A stretch of DNA of 64,000 nucleotides from Bacteroidia bacterium (lineage in GTDB: Bacteria; Bacteroidota; Bacteroidia; Bacteroidales; Prolixibacteraceae): NCBI GenBank assembly GCA_026391655.1, contig JAPLDR010000124.1, positions 26,828 to 90,827 of the forward strand, written 5' to 3'. Both the position numbers and the translations under genes were made by a program. Positions 7,820 to 15,653 of the stretch are shown piece after piece. Position 1 is the first letter of the stretch. Each line of letters begins with the position of its first letter. The notes under the pieces were generated by a model. The model ran no database searches. It had not been told where the DNA came from and saw nothing but the letters and a program-made list of their open reading frames with translations.

Positions 7820-9868
7820 ATGAAAGGTAAAATTGGCGTTACAAGTGATAACCTGTTTCCGATTATCAAAAAATTTCTCTATTCCGATCACGATATTTTC
7901 CTTCGTGAGATTATTTCAAATGCAGTTGATGCGACTCAAAAACTGAAAATAGTTGCTTCTGCAGGGAAATACAAAGGTAGTGTTGAAGATTTAAAAGTTA
8001 AAATAAGCGTTAACAAAGAAGCAAAAACAATCACAGTTTCTGACCACGGAATTGGAATGACCTCTGAGGAGATTGAAAAATTCATCAATCAGATTGCATT
8101 TTCAGGGGCCAATGAGTTTCTCGAAAAATATAAGGACGATGCCAATGCCATCATTGGACATTTCGGACTTGGGTTCTACTCCTCATTCATGGTTTCGGAA
8201 GAAGTTGAAATTATCACCCGCTCCTATCAGGAAGATGCCAAACCTGTTCGCTGGATATGCGACGGATCCCCGGAATACGTGATCGAAGACGCTGAAAAAG
8301 CTGAAGTCGGCACAGACATCGTAATGCACCTCAACTCTGATTCAGTTGAATTCCTCGAAGAAAACCGGATTTCTGAATTGCTGAATAAATACTGCAAATT
8401 CCTACCAGTACCCATTGTTTTCGGGAAGAAAAAAGAGTGGAAAAACGACAAATACGAAGATACTGCCGAAGATAATCAAATCAACGATATCGTCCCGACG
8501 TGGACAAAGAAACCCGTTGATCTTACAGAGGAAGATTATACCAACTTCTATCATAAACTTTATCCTTACGGCGACGAACCGTTATTCCATATTCACCTGA
8601 ATGTCGATTATCCGTTTAATCTTACAGGAATTCTATATTTCCCAAAACTTAAAAATAACTTTGAAGTTCAGAAGAATAAGATCCAACTTTATTGCAGTCA
8701 GGTATTTGTAACTGATTCAGTGGAAGGAATTGTACCAGAATTTCTTACCCTTCTTCATGGCGTAATTGATTCACCTGATATTCCGTTAAATGTTTCACGT
8801 TCATACCTTCAAAACGACTCGAACGTAAAGAAAATCAGCGGACATATCACCAAAAAAGTTGCCGATCGGCTGACTGAAATCTTCAAAGAAAAACGCACTG
8901 AATTTGAAGAAAAATGGAACGATCTGAAACTCTTTATCGAATACGGAATGTTGACTGATGAAAAATTCTATGAAAAGGCATTAAAATTCTTTATATTCCA
9001 AAACACTGATGGTAAATCATTTACATGGGAGGAATACGGAAACATTATTAGCGCCAACCAAACCGACAAGGATAAAAAGCTGGTATATCTTTATGCGACC
9101 AACAAAGATGAGCAATTCAGCTTTATTGAAGCCGCCAAAGGAAAAGGTTATGATGTACTATTGATGAACGATGTTCTGGCAACACCATTACTCAATCATT
9201 TTGAACAAAAATTCCCTGAAAAGCACTTTGTTCGTGTAGATGCTGAAGTCGTCGATAAACTAATCGCGAAAGAAAACAGCAAAGAGAGTACTTTGTCATT
9301 GGATGAAAAAAACGAATTAAGTCCAATTTTTCTGGCTATTACTCCAAAAGACCGCGGTCAGTTTATTATTGATTTTCAAGATCTTGGTGAAGATGGTTCA
9401 CCAATGGTCGTGACTCAGAATGAGTTTATGCGCCGTATGAAAGATATGTCGAAAATGCAGAACGGAATGAGTTTTTACGGAGATCTTCCTGACAGTTATA
9501 ATCTGGTGGTCAATATTGCACATCCTCTTGTAAAAAAGATCATTTCCGAAAAACAGGAGACGCTGGCCGCAGAATTAACCCCCGCCATTGCTGAAATTCT
9601 GAAATATAAATCCGAAAAAGAGGCACTTAAAAAGCTTAAAGCCGGGAAAAAGGAAGATGAAGTTCCGCAAGAGGAAAAAGATCTTCTAAAGGAGACCGAA
9701 AGCAAGATTTCGGAGCTTGAAGATACCAAACGTAAAAAGCTTGAAGCTTTTGGTGCTGAGAATAAATTAGCAAAACAACTCGTCGATCTGGCACTATTGG
9801 CCAACAACATGCTACGCGGCGAAGCACTTAATAATTTTGTCAAACGTAGTGTGGAATTAATAAAATAA
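7820..9868 (+). CDS. htpG: Molecular chaperone HtpG (Hsp90 family)
   Basis: A 682-residue cytosolic ATP-dependent chaperone, slightly longer than E. coli HtpG (624). The N-terminal GHKL ATPase has EIISNAVDA near residues 37-45, the DHGIGMT lid motif, and GHFGLGFYSSFMV. The middle domain has the SRSYLQND stretch with the catalytic-loop Arg. The C-terminal dimerisation region is charged, with a Lys/Glu-rich insert around residues 600-650 (KKLKAGKKEDEVPQ). It folds and remodels client proteins under stress. It is a single-gene unit followed by a terminator. The ATG at 7820 is the family start region. Confidence 0.96.
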   Translation: MKGKIGVTSDNLFPIIKKFLYSDHDIFLREIISNAVDATQKLKIVASAGKYKGSVEDLKVKISVNKEAKTITVSDHGIGMTSEEIEKFINQIAFSGANEFLEKYKDDANAIIGHFGLGFYSSFMVSEEVEIITRSYQEDAKPVRWICDGSPEYVIEDAEKAEVGTDIVMHLNSDSVEFLEENRISELLNKYCKFLPVPIVFGKKKEWKNDKYEDTAEDNQINDIVPTWTKKPVDLTEEDYTNFYHKLYPYGDEPLFHIHLNVDYPFNLTGILYFPKLKNNFEVQKNKIQLYCSQVFVTDSVEGIVPEFLTLLHGVIDSPDIPLNVSRSYLQNDSNVKKISGHITKKVADRLTEIFKEKRTEFEEKWNDLKLFIEYGMLTDEKFYEKALKFFIFQNTDGKSFTWEEYGNIISANQTDKDKKLVYLYATNKDEQFSFIEAAKGKGYDVLLMNDVLATPLLNHFEQKFPEKHFVRVDAEVVDKLIAKENSKESTLSLDEKNELSPIFLAITPKDRGQFIIDFQDLGEDGSPMVVTQNEFMRRMKDMSKMQNGMSFYGDLPDSYNLVVNIAHPLVKKIISEKQETLAAELTPAIAEILKYKSEKEALKKLKAGKKEDEVPQEEKDLLKETESKISELEDTKRKKLEAFGAENKLAKQLVDLALLANNMLRGEALNNFVKRSVELIK

Positions 9869-9907
9869 TTCAATACTGTTCAAGTATTTAGATTTACCAT
9901 TTATGAT

Positions 9908-9944
9908 AAAGCCTGCTTCCTGATCAAGGTAGCAGGCTTTTTTT
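9908..9944 (+). terminator. Intrinsic terminator after htpG
   Basis: AAAGCCTGCT (9908-9917) pairs with AGCAGGCTTT (9931-9940), with an extra CC/GG pairing inside the loop, followed by further T residues. It lies 40 bp after the htpG stop. Confidence 0.85.
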
Positions 9945-10021
9945 ACGCGACATTCCGATTACCAAAAGAAATGATCTTTTTAATTACAAATTAAATAGGT
10001 AATTTTCGGGAAATTAAATCT

Positions 10022-10864
10022 ATGAAACAATCTGTACTGACAATATTCCTGCTTTTCCCGCTAATAATTACGGTTATTGCACAAAAGCCGATGAATATAA
10101 TCACTTATAATATACGATATAATACCCCGTCTGATAAAGAAAATGCCTGGCCAAATCGCCGCGAAGAGGTGATTAAACTATTAAAACTCCACAAAGCAGA
10201 TATCTTCTCGGTTCAGGAGGCGCTTTATGATCAGATTATGGATTTAAAAGAAGGAATGTCAGGATTTGATTATGTCGGGGTTGGTCGTGATGATGGAAAT
10301 ATCAATGGTGAATTTTCGGCAATCTATTATAATTCTAATCGTTATATTGTAATTGAGAACGGAACATTCTGGCTGTCCCAAACCCCGCAAATACCATCAA
10401 AGAGCTGGGATGCTGCCCTGAACAGGATTTGTACCTGGGTCAGATTCAGAGAGAAAGAAACACATAAATCGTTCTATATCTTCAATACGCACTTCGATCA
10501 CAAAGGCGTGAAAGCCCGGAAAGAATCTGCCATATTGATTTTGAAGAAGATCAGCGAAATTGCAAAAAGAAATGAACCGGTTATCCTTACGGGCGATTTC
10601 AACCTGACTCCCGCCGAAAAGCCATTGGTATTAATCCGACAAAAGCTAAAAGATTCAAGACAAATCAGTCAAACTGTTCCCCAGGGTCCTGTAGGGACTT
10701 CCAATGGATTCGATTTCCAAAGTAAACTTGAAAATAGAATAGACTATATATTTGTAAATAAGTTTGTTGAAGTTAAGAAGTACGTTGTAATAACTGATTC
10801 AAAAGAAGGCCGGTACCCATCGGATCACCTTCCGGTTCTTGCAGAAATTCAATTAAAAAAATAG
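10022..10864 (+). CDS. Secreted endonuclease/exonuclease/phosphatase (EEP) family protein
   Basis: A 280-residue protein with a signal peptide (about residues 1-20, ending VIAQ). The EEP metal-dependent fold is shown by ITYNIRY (Asn/metal), SVQEAL with the metal-binding Glu, FNTHFDHKG, LTGDFNLTP with catalytic Asp and Asn, and the C-terminal SDHLPV with the catalytic Asp-His. These proteins hydrolyse phosphodiesters in nucleic acids, inositol phosphates or lipids. With a signal peptide it should act in the periplasm or outside the cell. The substrate cannot be read from the sequence. It is a single-gene unit between two terminator regions. Confidence 0.85.
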   Translation: MKQSVLTIFLLFPLIITVIAQKPMNIITYNIRYNTPSDKENAWPNRREEVIKLLKLHKADIFSVQEALYDQIMDLKEGMSGFDYVGVGRDDGNINGEFSAIYYNSNRYIVIENGTFWLSQTPQIPSKSWDAALNRICTWVRFREKETHKSFYIFNTHFDHKGVKARKESAILILKKISEIAKRNEPVILTGDFNLTPAEKPLVLIRQKLKDSRQISQTVPQGPVGTSNGFDFQSKLENRIDYIFVNKFVEVKKYVVITDSKEGRYPSDHLPVLAEIQLKK

Positions 10865-10983
10865 TATTTAGAAAAATCTATAATTGCATGTTGAATTTAT
10901 TCAATTTCCGTTCTGAATAATATTTCACTCTCAAATTCGGCATGAACCTATTAACTTCGGATTCGGATCAAAAAATATGTAAA

Positions 10984-11067
10984 CGTAAAAAGAGGGCATC
11001 AAGCGACGCCCTCTTCTAACCTAACCTAACTAACCTAAATCCTATGAAAAAACCTGCTCTTAAGCAA
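10984..11067 (-). ncRNA. Candidate small RNA (about 85 nt) with its own promoter and terminator
   Basis: This lies in a 394-bp stretch with no gene (10865-11258). On the reverse strand, a good promoter (TTG at 11101-11103, 20-nt spacer, TATCTTTG at 11073-11080) would start transcription near 11067. About 55 nt later comes a strong intrinsic terminator: AAGAGGGCGTC pairs with GATGCCCTCTT around GCTT, then a T-run (TTTTTACG). The RNA body holds repeated GGTTAG units (four within 11016-11035) and no convincing ORF. The annotated gene upstream on that strand ends at 11259, so the hairpin is not simply its terminator. The RNA family is not recognised with certainty. Confidence 0.55.
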
Positions 11068-11072
11068 CGTTA

Positions 11073-11103
11073 CAAAGATACATCAAATAACCATTAACTT
11101 CAA
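11073..11103 (-). promoter_or_regulatory. Promoter of the candidate small RNA
   Basis: Reverse strand: -33 TTG (11101-11103) and -7 TATCTTTG (11073-11080) with a 20-nt spacer, matching the Bacteroidota consensus. Confidence 0.55.
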
Positions 11104-11258
11104 TTAATCAAGGTTAATTAACGTTAAACTTTTTGTACTTATTACAGAAGCTACCGTTAATCATTTAAATCTCTGAATTTTACGAACCAAATATTCGAAA
11201 AATAAACTAAAAGAACGGATCAAACAACAGATTTCCTGTTAGAGCTCCTCATTAACGA

Positions 11259-11639
11259 TTAGCCTTCAACCTCAACAATTCTCTCGTCGCTTTGCCACAG
11301 ACCGTGCCTGGTACAATAGGCAAGAGCTGTAAGTTTCATCGTTTTAGTGGGGACAATATAAAAATCGACTTCGACCTGGCTGGGTGCACCACCCTGAGCA
11401 CCAGCTACGAATGAAGCTTCAGCAAGCATCCGTTCGCCATCCCACAATTGAACCCAACTAATGTAATGATCGAAATCATCGGGATGTTTGTACTCATCGC
11501 CAATCTTAATTTTAACTTTTAATTTTTCACCTTTTGCCGCTTGACTGTCACAGCGAACAAAAGCAGAATGACGATCAATGTAATCGCGTTTTGCTTCACG
11601 ATCAATTTGGGAAATGTCCTCGTAGCGGTTGATTTTCAT
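11259..11639 (-). CDS. Superoxide reductase (neelaredoxin / class II desulfoferrodoxin)
   Basis: A 126-residue protein matching the Fe(His4Cys) domain of superoxide reductases, which reduce superoxide to peroxide without making oxygen. The five iron ligands are visible: His24 (DRHSAFV), His52 and His58 (YKHPDDFDHYI), Cys109 and His112 (AYCTRHGLW). The extra N-terminal desulforedoxin domain of class I proteins is absent. The usual EKHVP loop is replaced by DRHSA, so the lysine at that site is missing. It lies 54 bp downstream of a peroxiredoxin gene on the same strand, so superoxide and the peroxide product would be handled together. This is typical of anaerobes and microaerophiles. Confidence 0.85.
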   Translation of the reverse strand: MKINRYEDISQIDREAKRDYIDRHSAFVRCDSQAAKGEKLKVKIKIGDEYKHPDDFDHYISWVQLWDGERMLAEASFVAGAQGGAPSQVEVDFYIVPTKTMKLTALAYCTRHGLWQSDERIVEVEG

Positions 11640-11693
11640 TTTCTTAGAGTTTTTTTGAGTTTTAATTATTAATTACCTGTTATGATACAGGTA

Positions 11694-12326
11694 TCAGTGT
11701 TTCGAAAGATAATCTGCCACACCATCTGCCGAGGCTTTCATCGCTTCTTTTCCTTCCTGCCAATTTGCAGGACAAACTTCGCCATAATCTTCAAAATGTC
11801 GAAGTGAATCAACCATACGTAAAGCTTCATCAACATTACGACCAAGTGGTAAATCATTTACAAGTTGGTGGCGCACCACCCCATTTTTATCGATCAGAAA
11901 AAGGCCACGGTAGGCCACCGGCGCTCCAACGAAAACAGATTTTCCATCTTCGTCGATATCGTATTCACCGGCAAGAACACCATAATTCTCAGCTATTGTT
12001 TTTGAGAGATCCGCAACTATCGGATAGGTCACACTTTTAATTCCACCGTGTTTTTTTTCGGTATTTAACCATGCCCAATGCGAAAACTCTGAGTCAACCG
12101 AACAGCCAACAACAGCGGTATCACGTTTTTCAAACTCAGTCAATTTTTCCTGAAAAGCAAGCAGTTCAGTAGGACAAACAAAGGTAAAATCTAGTGGATA
12201 AAAGAAAAACACTACATATTTTTTACCTACAAACTGATCCAAAGAATAATCCCCGACAATTTCTTTGCCGTTGATAACAGCATTTGCCTTAAATGCGGGA
12301 GCTTTTTTCCCAACTAATGTGCTCAT
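11694..12326 (-). CDS. ahpC: Typical 2-Cys peroxiredoxin (AhpC/Prx1 type)
   Basis: A 210-residue cytosolic peroxidase that reduces hydrogen peroxide and organic peroxides. The peroxidatic Cys is near residue 51 in FTFVCPTE and the resolving Cys near 185 in EVCPANW, so it is a typical 2-Cys enzyme with a C-terminal arm. It is transcribed away from a PerR-like Fur regulator, with a 115-bp shared intergenic region, and heads an operon with the superoxide reductase. Control by that regulator is likely but inferred. The symbol is given by family; Prx1-type would also fit. Confidence 0.92.
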   Translation of the reverse strand: MSTLVGKKAPAFKANAVINGKEIVGDYSLDQFVGKKYVVFFFYPLDFTFVCPTELLAFQEKLTEFEKRDTAVVGCSVDSEFSHWAWLNTEKKHGGIKSVTYPIVADLSKTIAENYGVLAGEYDIDEDGKSVFVGAPVAYRGLFLIDKNGVVRHQLVNDLPLGRNVDEALRMVDSLRHFEDYGEVCPANWQEGKEAMKASADGVADYLSKH

Positions 12327-12393
12327 AAAATTATTTTTAAATTTTTAAAATTTTAAGAAATAAAACATTCAAACAACATATATCATTTCAATA

Positions 12394-12424
12394 TTGTTCA
12401 TTCGAAATTTATGTTCTATATTTG
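12394..12424 (+). promoter_or_regulatory. Promoter of the PerR-like regulator gene
   Basis: TTG at 12394-12396 and TATATTTG at 12417-12424 with a 20-nt spacer. The position shows that the longer frame starting at 12394 begins inside the promoter, so translation should start at 12442. Confidence 0.6.
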
Positions 12425-12441
12425 CCAATCAATACTTGGCA

Positions 12442-12861
12442 ATGCAAGAGATCACAATCAAAGATTACCTTTCAGAAAATGGAATTCGCCCTATGAATAA
12501 GAGGGTTAAGGTAATGAATTACCTGGTTTCGAAGCGAAATCACCCCACAGCTGAAATGATTTATCTCGAATTAGTCAATGAAATTACAGGGCTTTCCAAA
12601 ACTACCATTTATAATACGCTTAACCTGTTTGTCCAGGAAGGTGTTGCGCGCGCGCTAAATATCGACAGCAATGAACTTCGCTATGACGCAGATATCTCGC
12701 AACACGGTCATTTTAAATGTAAGGAATGCGGTGAAGTTTTCGATTTTTCATTGAATAAAGAGTTGCTTGAGGACCTGCGATTAAAAAACTTTGTACTGGA
12801 TGATTACCAGTTTTCGATTAAAGGTGTTTGCTCTATATGCCTCAAAGGGAAGAGTGTCTAA
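12442..12861 (+). CDS. perR: Fur-family transcriptional regulator, PerR-like
   Basis: A 139-residue winged-helix regulator (start MQEITIKDYL). The HTH region is around TGLSKTTIYNTLNLF. The metal-binding C-terminal part has HGHFKCKECGEVF and a second Cys pair CSICLKG, giving the structural Zn(Cys4) site of PerR/Fur. Fur or PerR cannot be told apart from sequence alone. The divergent peroxiredoxin/superoxide reductase operon favours PerR, which represses peroxide-defence genes until its iron site is oxidised. The last 4 bp overlap the end of the convergent DUF4494 gene. Confidence 0.82.
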   Translation: MQEITIKDYLSENGIRPMNKRVKVMNYLVSKRNHPTAEMIYLELVNEITGLSKTTIYNTLNLFVQEGVARALNIDSNELRYDADISQHGHFKCKECGEVFDFSLNKELLEDLRLKNFVLDDYQFSIKGVCSICLKGKSV

Positions 12862-13427
12862 TTTTCCTCAATCGGATCCAGATCATCGTTTAAATCCTCA
12901 TCATTTGTATCCACTTCAAAATCTGCCTCATCCTGGAGTTCGGGTTCTGCCAAAAATGATTCTATTGGTTTTAAATACGGAGGCACGTCACTTTTTTCTG
13001 TAGCTGAGTAGGGAAAAACATCAAGTATCGTACTTTCATTGATTCCGCTGATTTCGAAGTCAGCCATCATCCCCTGCATCGCCTCAATAATCTGATCGTA
13101 AGCCTCTTTAACGCTACTTGAAAAAACCAAAATAAACTGGGCAATCCGTTTTTCCTTACCACTCTCTTCGTCAACTGTGATAAATGCGACTTTCGCTTTG
13201 TACCAGCGATCGCCATTATCTGAAGGTATTATTTCCGAAATGCGTGTTTTTGAAATTCTGGTAACCATAAACTCTCCGCTTACCATGGTTTGGAGCTCTT
13301 TGTAAATACGACTTTCAGCTTCGGTAAACGAGATGGCATCAAGCATATAGGTTTCACTGGCCTTTTTTTCGCGGCCATTTTCGTCCATCTTGATGTATTT
13401 TGCAGTGCATTCGAACCAGGTATTCAT
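12858..13427 (-). CDS. DUF4494 domain protein
   Basis: A 189-residue soluble protein of the Bacteroidota DUF4494 family, recognised by the N-terminal MNTWFECTAKYIKM, the EAESRIYKELQ segment and WYKAKVAFITVDEE. Two similar alpha/beta halves appear, around residues 1-75 and 75-135. An acidic, low-complexity C-terminal tail of about 40 residues follows (DEADFEVDTNDEDLNDDLD). The function is unknown. It has no signal peptide. It is convergent with perR, with a 4-bp overlap of the stop codons. Confidence 0.8.
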   Translation of the reverse strand: MNTWFECTAKYIKMDENGREKKASETYMLDAISFTEAESRIYKELQTMVSGEFMVTRISKTRISEIIPSDNGDRWYKAKVAFITVDEESGKEKRIAQFILVFSSSVKEAYDQIIEAMQGMMADFEISGINESTILDVFPYSATEKSDVPPYLKPIESFLAEPELQDEADFEVDTNDEDLNDDLDPIEEN

Positions 13428-13495
13428 TCAAAAATATTTACGTTGTTAAATCTATTATTCTTCTGCAAATGTAGCCTTTTTCTGTATCGATTTTT

Positions 13496-14224
13496 TTACT
13501 GCCTGACCATTTTAGGCAGCATTTCATCAAGTTTTTTCTTAACAAGCTCGCCCCAAATGATATATCCATCATGATTTTGATGAAGCATATCTTTGATAAA
13601 AAGCTCCTTCCTTGGTTCGCCGGCTTTATTCAGATAAGCCGACGCCGTCTCAATAAAATAAGTATTGTGCATTTTGCTGCACGATTCCTTCAGCATTTGA
13701 TTCGTTTGCTTTACAGTTGGCCAAACCGCCCACCTGCTTTGTGTAGGCGTAATTTCGATAAGAAAAACAGGTTGATCCGGATATTTGCTCCTGACAGTCC
13801 GGACAATATTGCGAAACAATTTCACAATCTCTTCAGGTGATTTATCAGCTGCACTGCCGGTAATATCATTGGCCTCGAAAATCACAAGCGCACTGAACTG
13901 ATGCGGATAAACAATTCTTTTGGCATAAACAGCCAGATCCGAAAATTTCGAACCACCAAATCCACGCTGAATTACGGGATAAGGGGCAACATCCTCCTTC
14001 AGTGTCGACCACAACCTTATGCTTGAACTGCCGACAAAAAGGATAGCATTGTCAGGATCTTTTTCACTTTTATCCAGTTGTTCAAATTTGAGAATATCCT
14101 TCTCCCATTTATCTGACGCCTCTTTCGTGTATTTCCGGCTAACGTTGCACGAGGCAAGAAATCCGGCCAATATAAGTGAAAAAACTAATAAACGAAAGGT
14201 AGAATTAACAGTTAATCTATTCAT
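13496..14224 (-). CDS. SGNH/GDSL-family hydrolase lipoprotein
   Basis: A 242-residue lipoprotein: a signal sequence with lipobox LASC and lipidated Cys near residue 26. The SGNH fold is shown by block I LFVGSSSIRLW (nucleophile Ser in GSSS, residues 65-68), a block with VIFEANDIT carrying the conserved Asn, and the C-terminal block V DMLHQNHDGY with the catalytic Asp and His. Such enzymes are esterases or lipases, often deacetylating sugars. It should be anchored in the outer or inner membrane facing the periplasm. The substrate is unknown. It is divergent from the ABC-F gene. Confidence 0.82.
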   Translation of the reverse strand: MNRLTVNSTFRLLVFSLILAGFLASCNVSRKYTKEASDKWEKDILKFEQLDKSEKDPDNAILFVGSSSIRLWSTLKEDVAPYPVIQRGFGGSKFSDLAVYAKRIVYPHQFSALVIFEANDITGSAADKSPEEIVKLFRNIVRTVRSKYPDQPVFLIEITPTQSRWAVWPTVKQTNQMLKESCSKMHNTYFIETASAYLNKAGEPRKELFIKDMLHQNHDGYIIWGELVKKKLDEMLPKMVRQ

Positions 14225-14324
14225 AGTTAAGATTTAAAAATATATCTGATTCGCTATTTAATCTGCTGACAAAGTAGTAAATATCACGCATTTTTTTCGT
14301 CTAAAATGGTTTTCCGTAAAGTAG

Positions 14325-14332
14325 TATATTTG
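14325..14332 (+). promoter_or_regulatory. Candidate -7 promoter box for the ABC-F gene
   Basis: TATATTTG, an exact match to TAnnTTTG, lies 20 bp before the ATG at 14353. No good -33 TTG is visible. Confidence 0.4.
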
Positions 14333-14352
14333 CGGCTTATTAAAAATCAGAT

Positions 14353-15474
14353 ATGATCTCAGTTGACGGACTTACCGTAGAGTTTGGAGGAACCACTCTT
14401 TTTAAAGATATCTCATTCGTAATTAACGATAAAGACCGCATTGCCCTGATGGGCAAAAATGGTGCAGGAAAATCGACCCTGCTTAAAATTATTGCCGGAG
14501 TACGAACCACTTCTTTAGGAAAAATATCTGCTCCCAAAGATGCTGTGATTGCTTATCTGCCTCAGCATTTAATGACCGAAGATAACCGGACTGTCTTTGA
14601 AGAGGCAGCGCAGGCTTTTGCTGAAATCAAAGAAATGGAGGTTGAAATTGAGGCACTTAACCTCGAAATGTCAACACGTACCGATTATGAATCGGATAGT
14701 TACTATACTTTGATTGAGCAGGTTTCGGCATTAAGTGAAAAGTTTTACGCGATTGAAGAAATCAACTATGACGCAGAAGTGGAGAAAATCCTTATCGGAC
14801 TCGGCTTTAAACGAGAAGATTTCACACGTTCAACAAGTGAATTCAGTGGCGGCTGGCGTATGAGGATTGAACTCGCAAAAATTCTGCTCAAAAAACCTGA
14901 CCTGATCCTGCTTGATGAGCCCACAAACCATATGGATATTGAATCGATCCAATGGCTCGAAGATTTTCTGATCAACAGTGCCAAAGCGGTTATTCTTATC
15001 TCGCACGACAGGGCATTTGTCGACAACATCACCACACGGACCATCGAAGTGACCATGGGTCGCATCTATGATTACAAGGTCAATTATTCGCAATACCTTA
15101 CTTTGCGACAGGAACGTCGTGAGCAGCAATTGAAGCAGTTTGAGGAACAACGCCGGATGATTGCCGACAACCAGGATTTTATCGACCGGTTTAAAGGAAC
15201 CTACTCCAAAACCAACCAGGTACAGTCACGTGTTAAAATGCTCGAAAAGTTAACTTTAGTTGAGATTGACGAAGAAGATAACTCCGCGCTGCTCGATTTC
15301 GACGGAACATTGATATTGGTGTCGCATGACCGCGATTTCCTTTCGGGATTGGTTACCAAAGTTTTTGAATTCGGCAACAAGCAGGTCAAAGAACATCTTG
15401 GCGATATTCACAGCTTTCTGCAAAAGAAAAGGATGGATACTTTAAGAGAACTGGAACGGAATACGCAAAAATAG
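14353..15474 (+). CDS. ABC-F ATPase lacking most of its second nucleotide-binding domain
   Basis: A 373-residue cytosolic protein. ABC-F factors act on ribosomes and have two ATPase domains joined by a linker, normally about 540 residues or more. Here the first domain is complete: Walker A GKNGAGKST near residue 34, signature FSGGWRMR near 163, Walker B LILLDEPTNH near 184, H-loop SHDRAF. The linker with RREQQLKQFEEQRR follows. Then, at about residue 310, the frame jumps from EIDEEDNSA to LLDFDGTLILVSHDRDF, which is the end of a second domain. Walker A, signature and Walker B of that domain are absent. The junction reads GCGCTG and keeps the frame. This is an internal deletion; loss of normal function is likely but inferred. 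Confidence 0.8.
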   Translation: MISVDGLTVEFGGTTLFKDISFVINDKDRIALMGKNGAGKSTLLKIIAGVRTTSLGKISAPKDAVIAYLPQHLMTEDNRTVFEEAAQAFAEIKEMEVEIEALNLEMSTRTDYESDSYYTLIEQVSALSEKFYAIEEINYDAEVEKILIGLGFKREDFTRSTSEFSGGWRMRIELAKILLKKPDLILLDEPTNHMDIESIQWLEDFLINSAKAVILISHDRAFVDNITTRTIEVTMGRIYDYKVNYSQYLTLRQERREQQLKQFEEQRRMIADNQDFIDRFKGTYSKTNQVQSRVKMLEKLTLVEIDEEDNSALLDFDGTLILVSHDRDFLSGLVTKVFEFGNKQVKEHLGDIHSFLQKKRMDTLRELERNTQK

Positions 15475-15564
15475 TGCGGTGATTTGAAAATTGAGTGGTT
15501 GCCTACAATTATTTGAACCTGCCCAAAACAGTAACCTTTGGTGGCGACGACAAGATCAGGTGAA

Positions 15565-15653
15565 TGTCTGAACCAGAATTTGCAGAATTATCCTGATTTA
15601 CAGAATTATGGGATCGTGATAATCAGGTGAATCGGGGTAATCGTGGTTCAGAC
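15565..15653. repeat. TGTCTGAA-type palindromic repeat, copy A
   Basis: An 89-bp element with inverted ends (TGTCTGAACC ... GGTTCAGAC) and an interior of reiterated CAGAATTA/GGTAATCAGGTGAATC units. The same element recurs at 17954-18041 and 20101-20189, with partial copies nearby. Its right end runs straight into RHS coding sequence, exactly as in the second RHS copy. Confidence 0.75.

Noticed and set aside
9496..9873. 125-residue reverse-strand ORF over the end of htpG
   Set aside because: It lies fully antisense to conserved HtpG sequence; Ser-rich translation is typical of the reverse of Lys/Glu-rich coding DNA.
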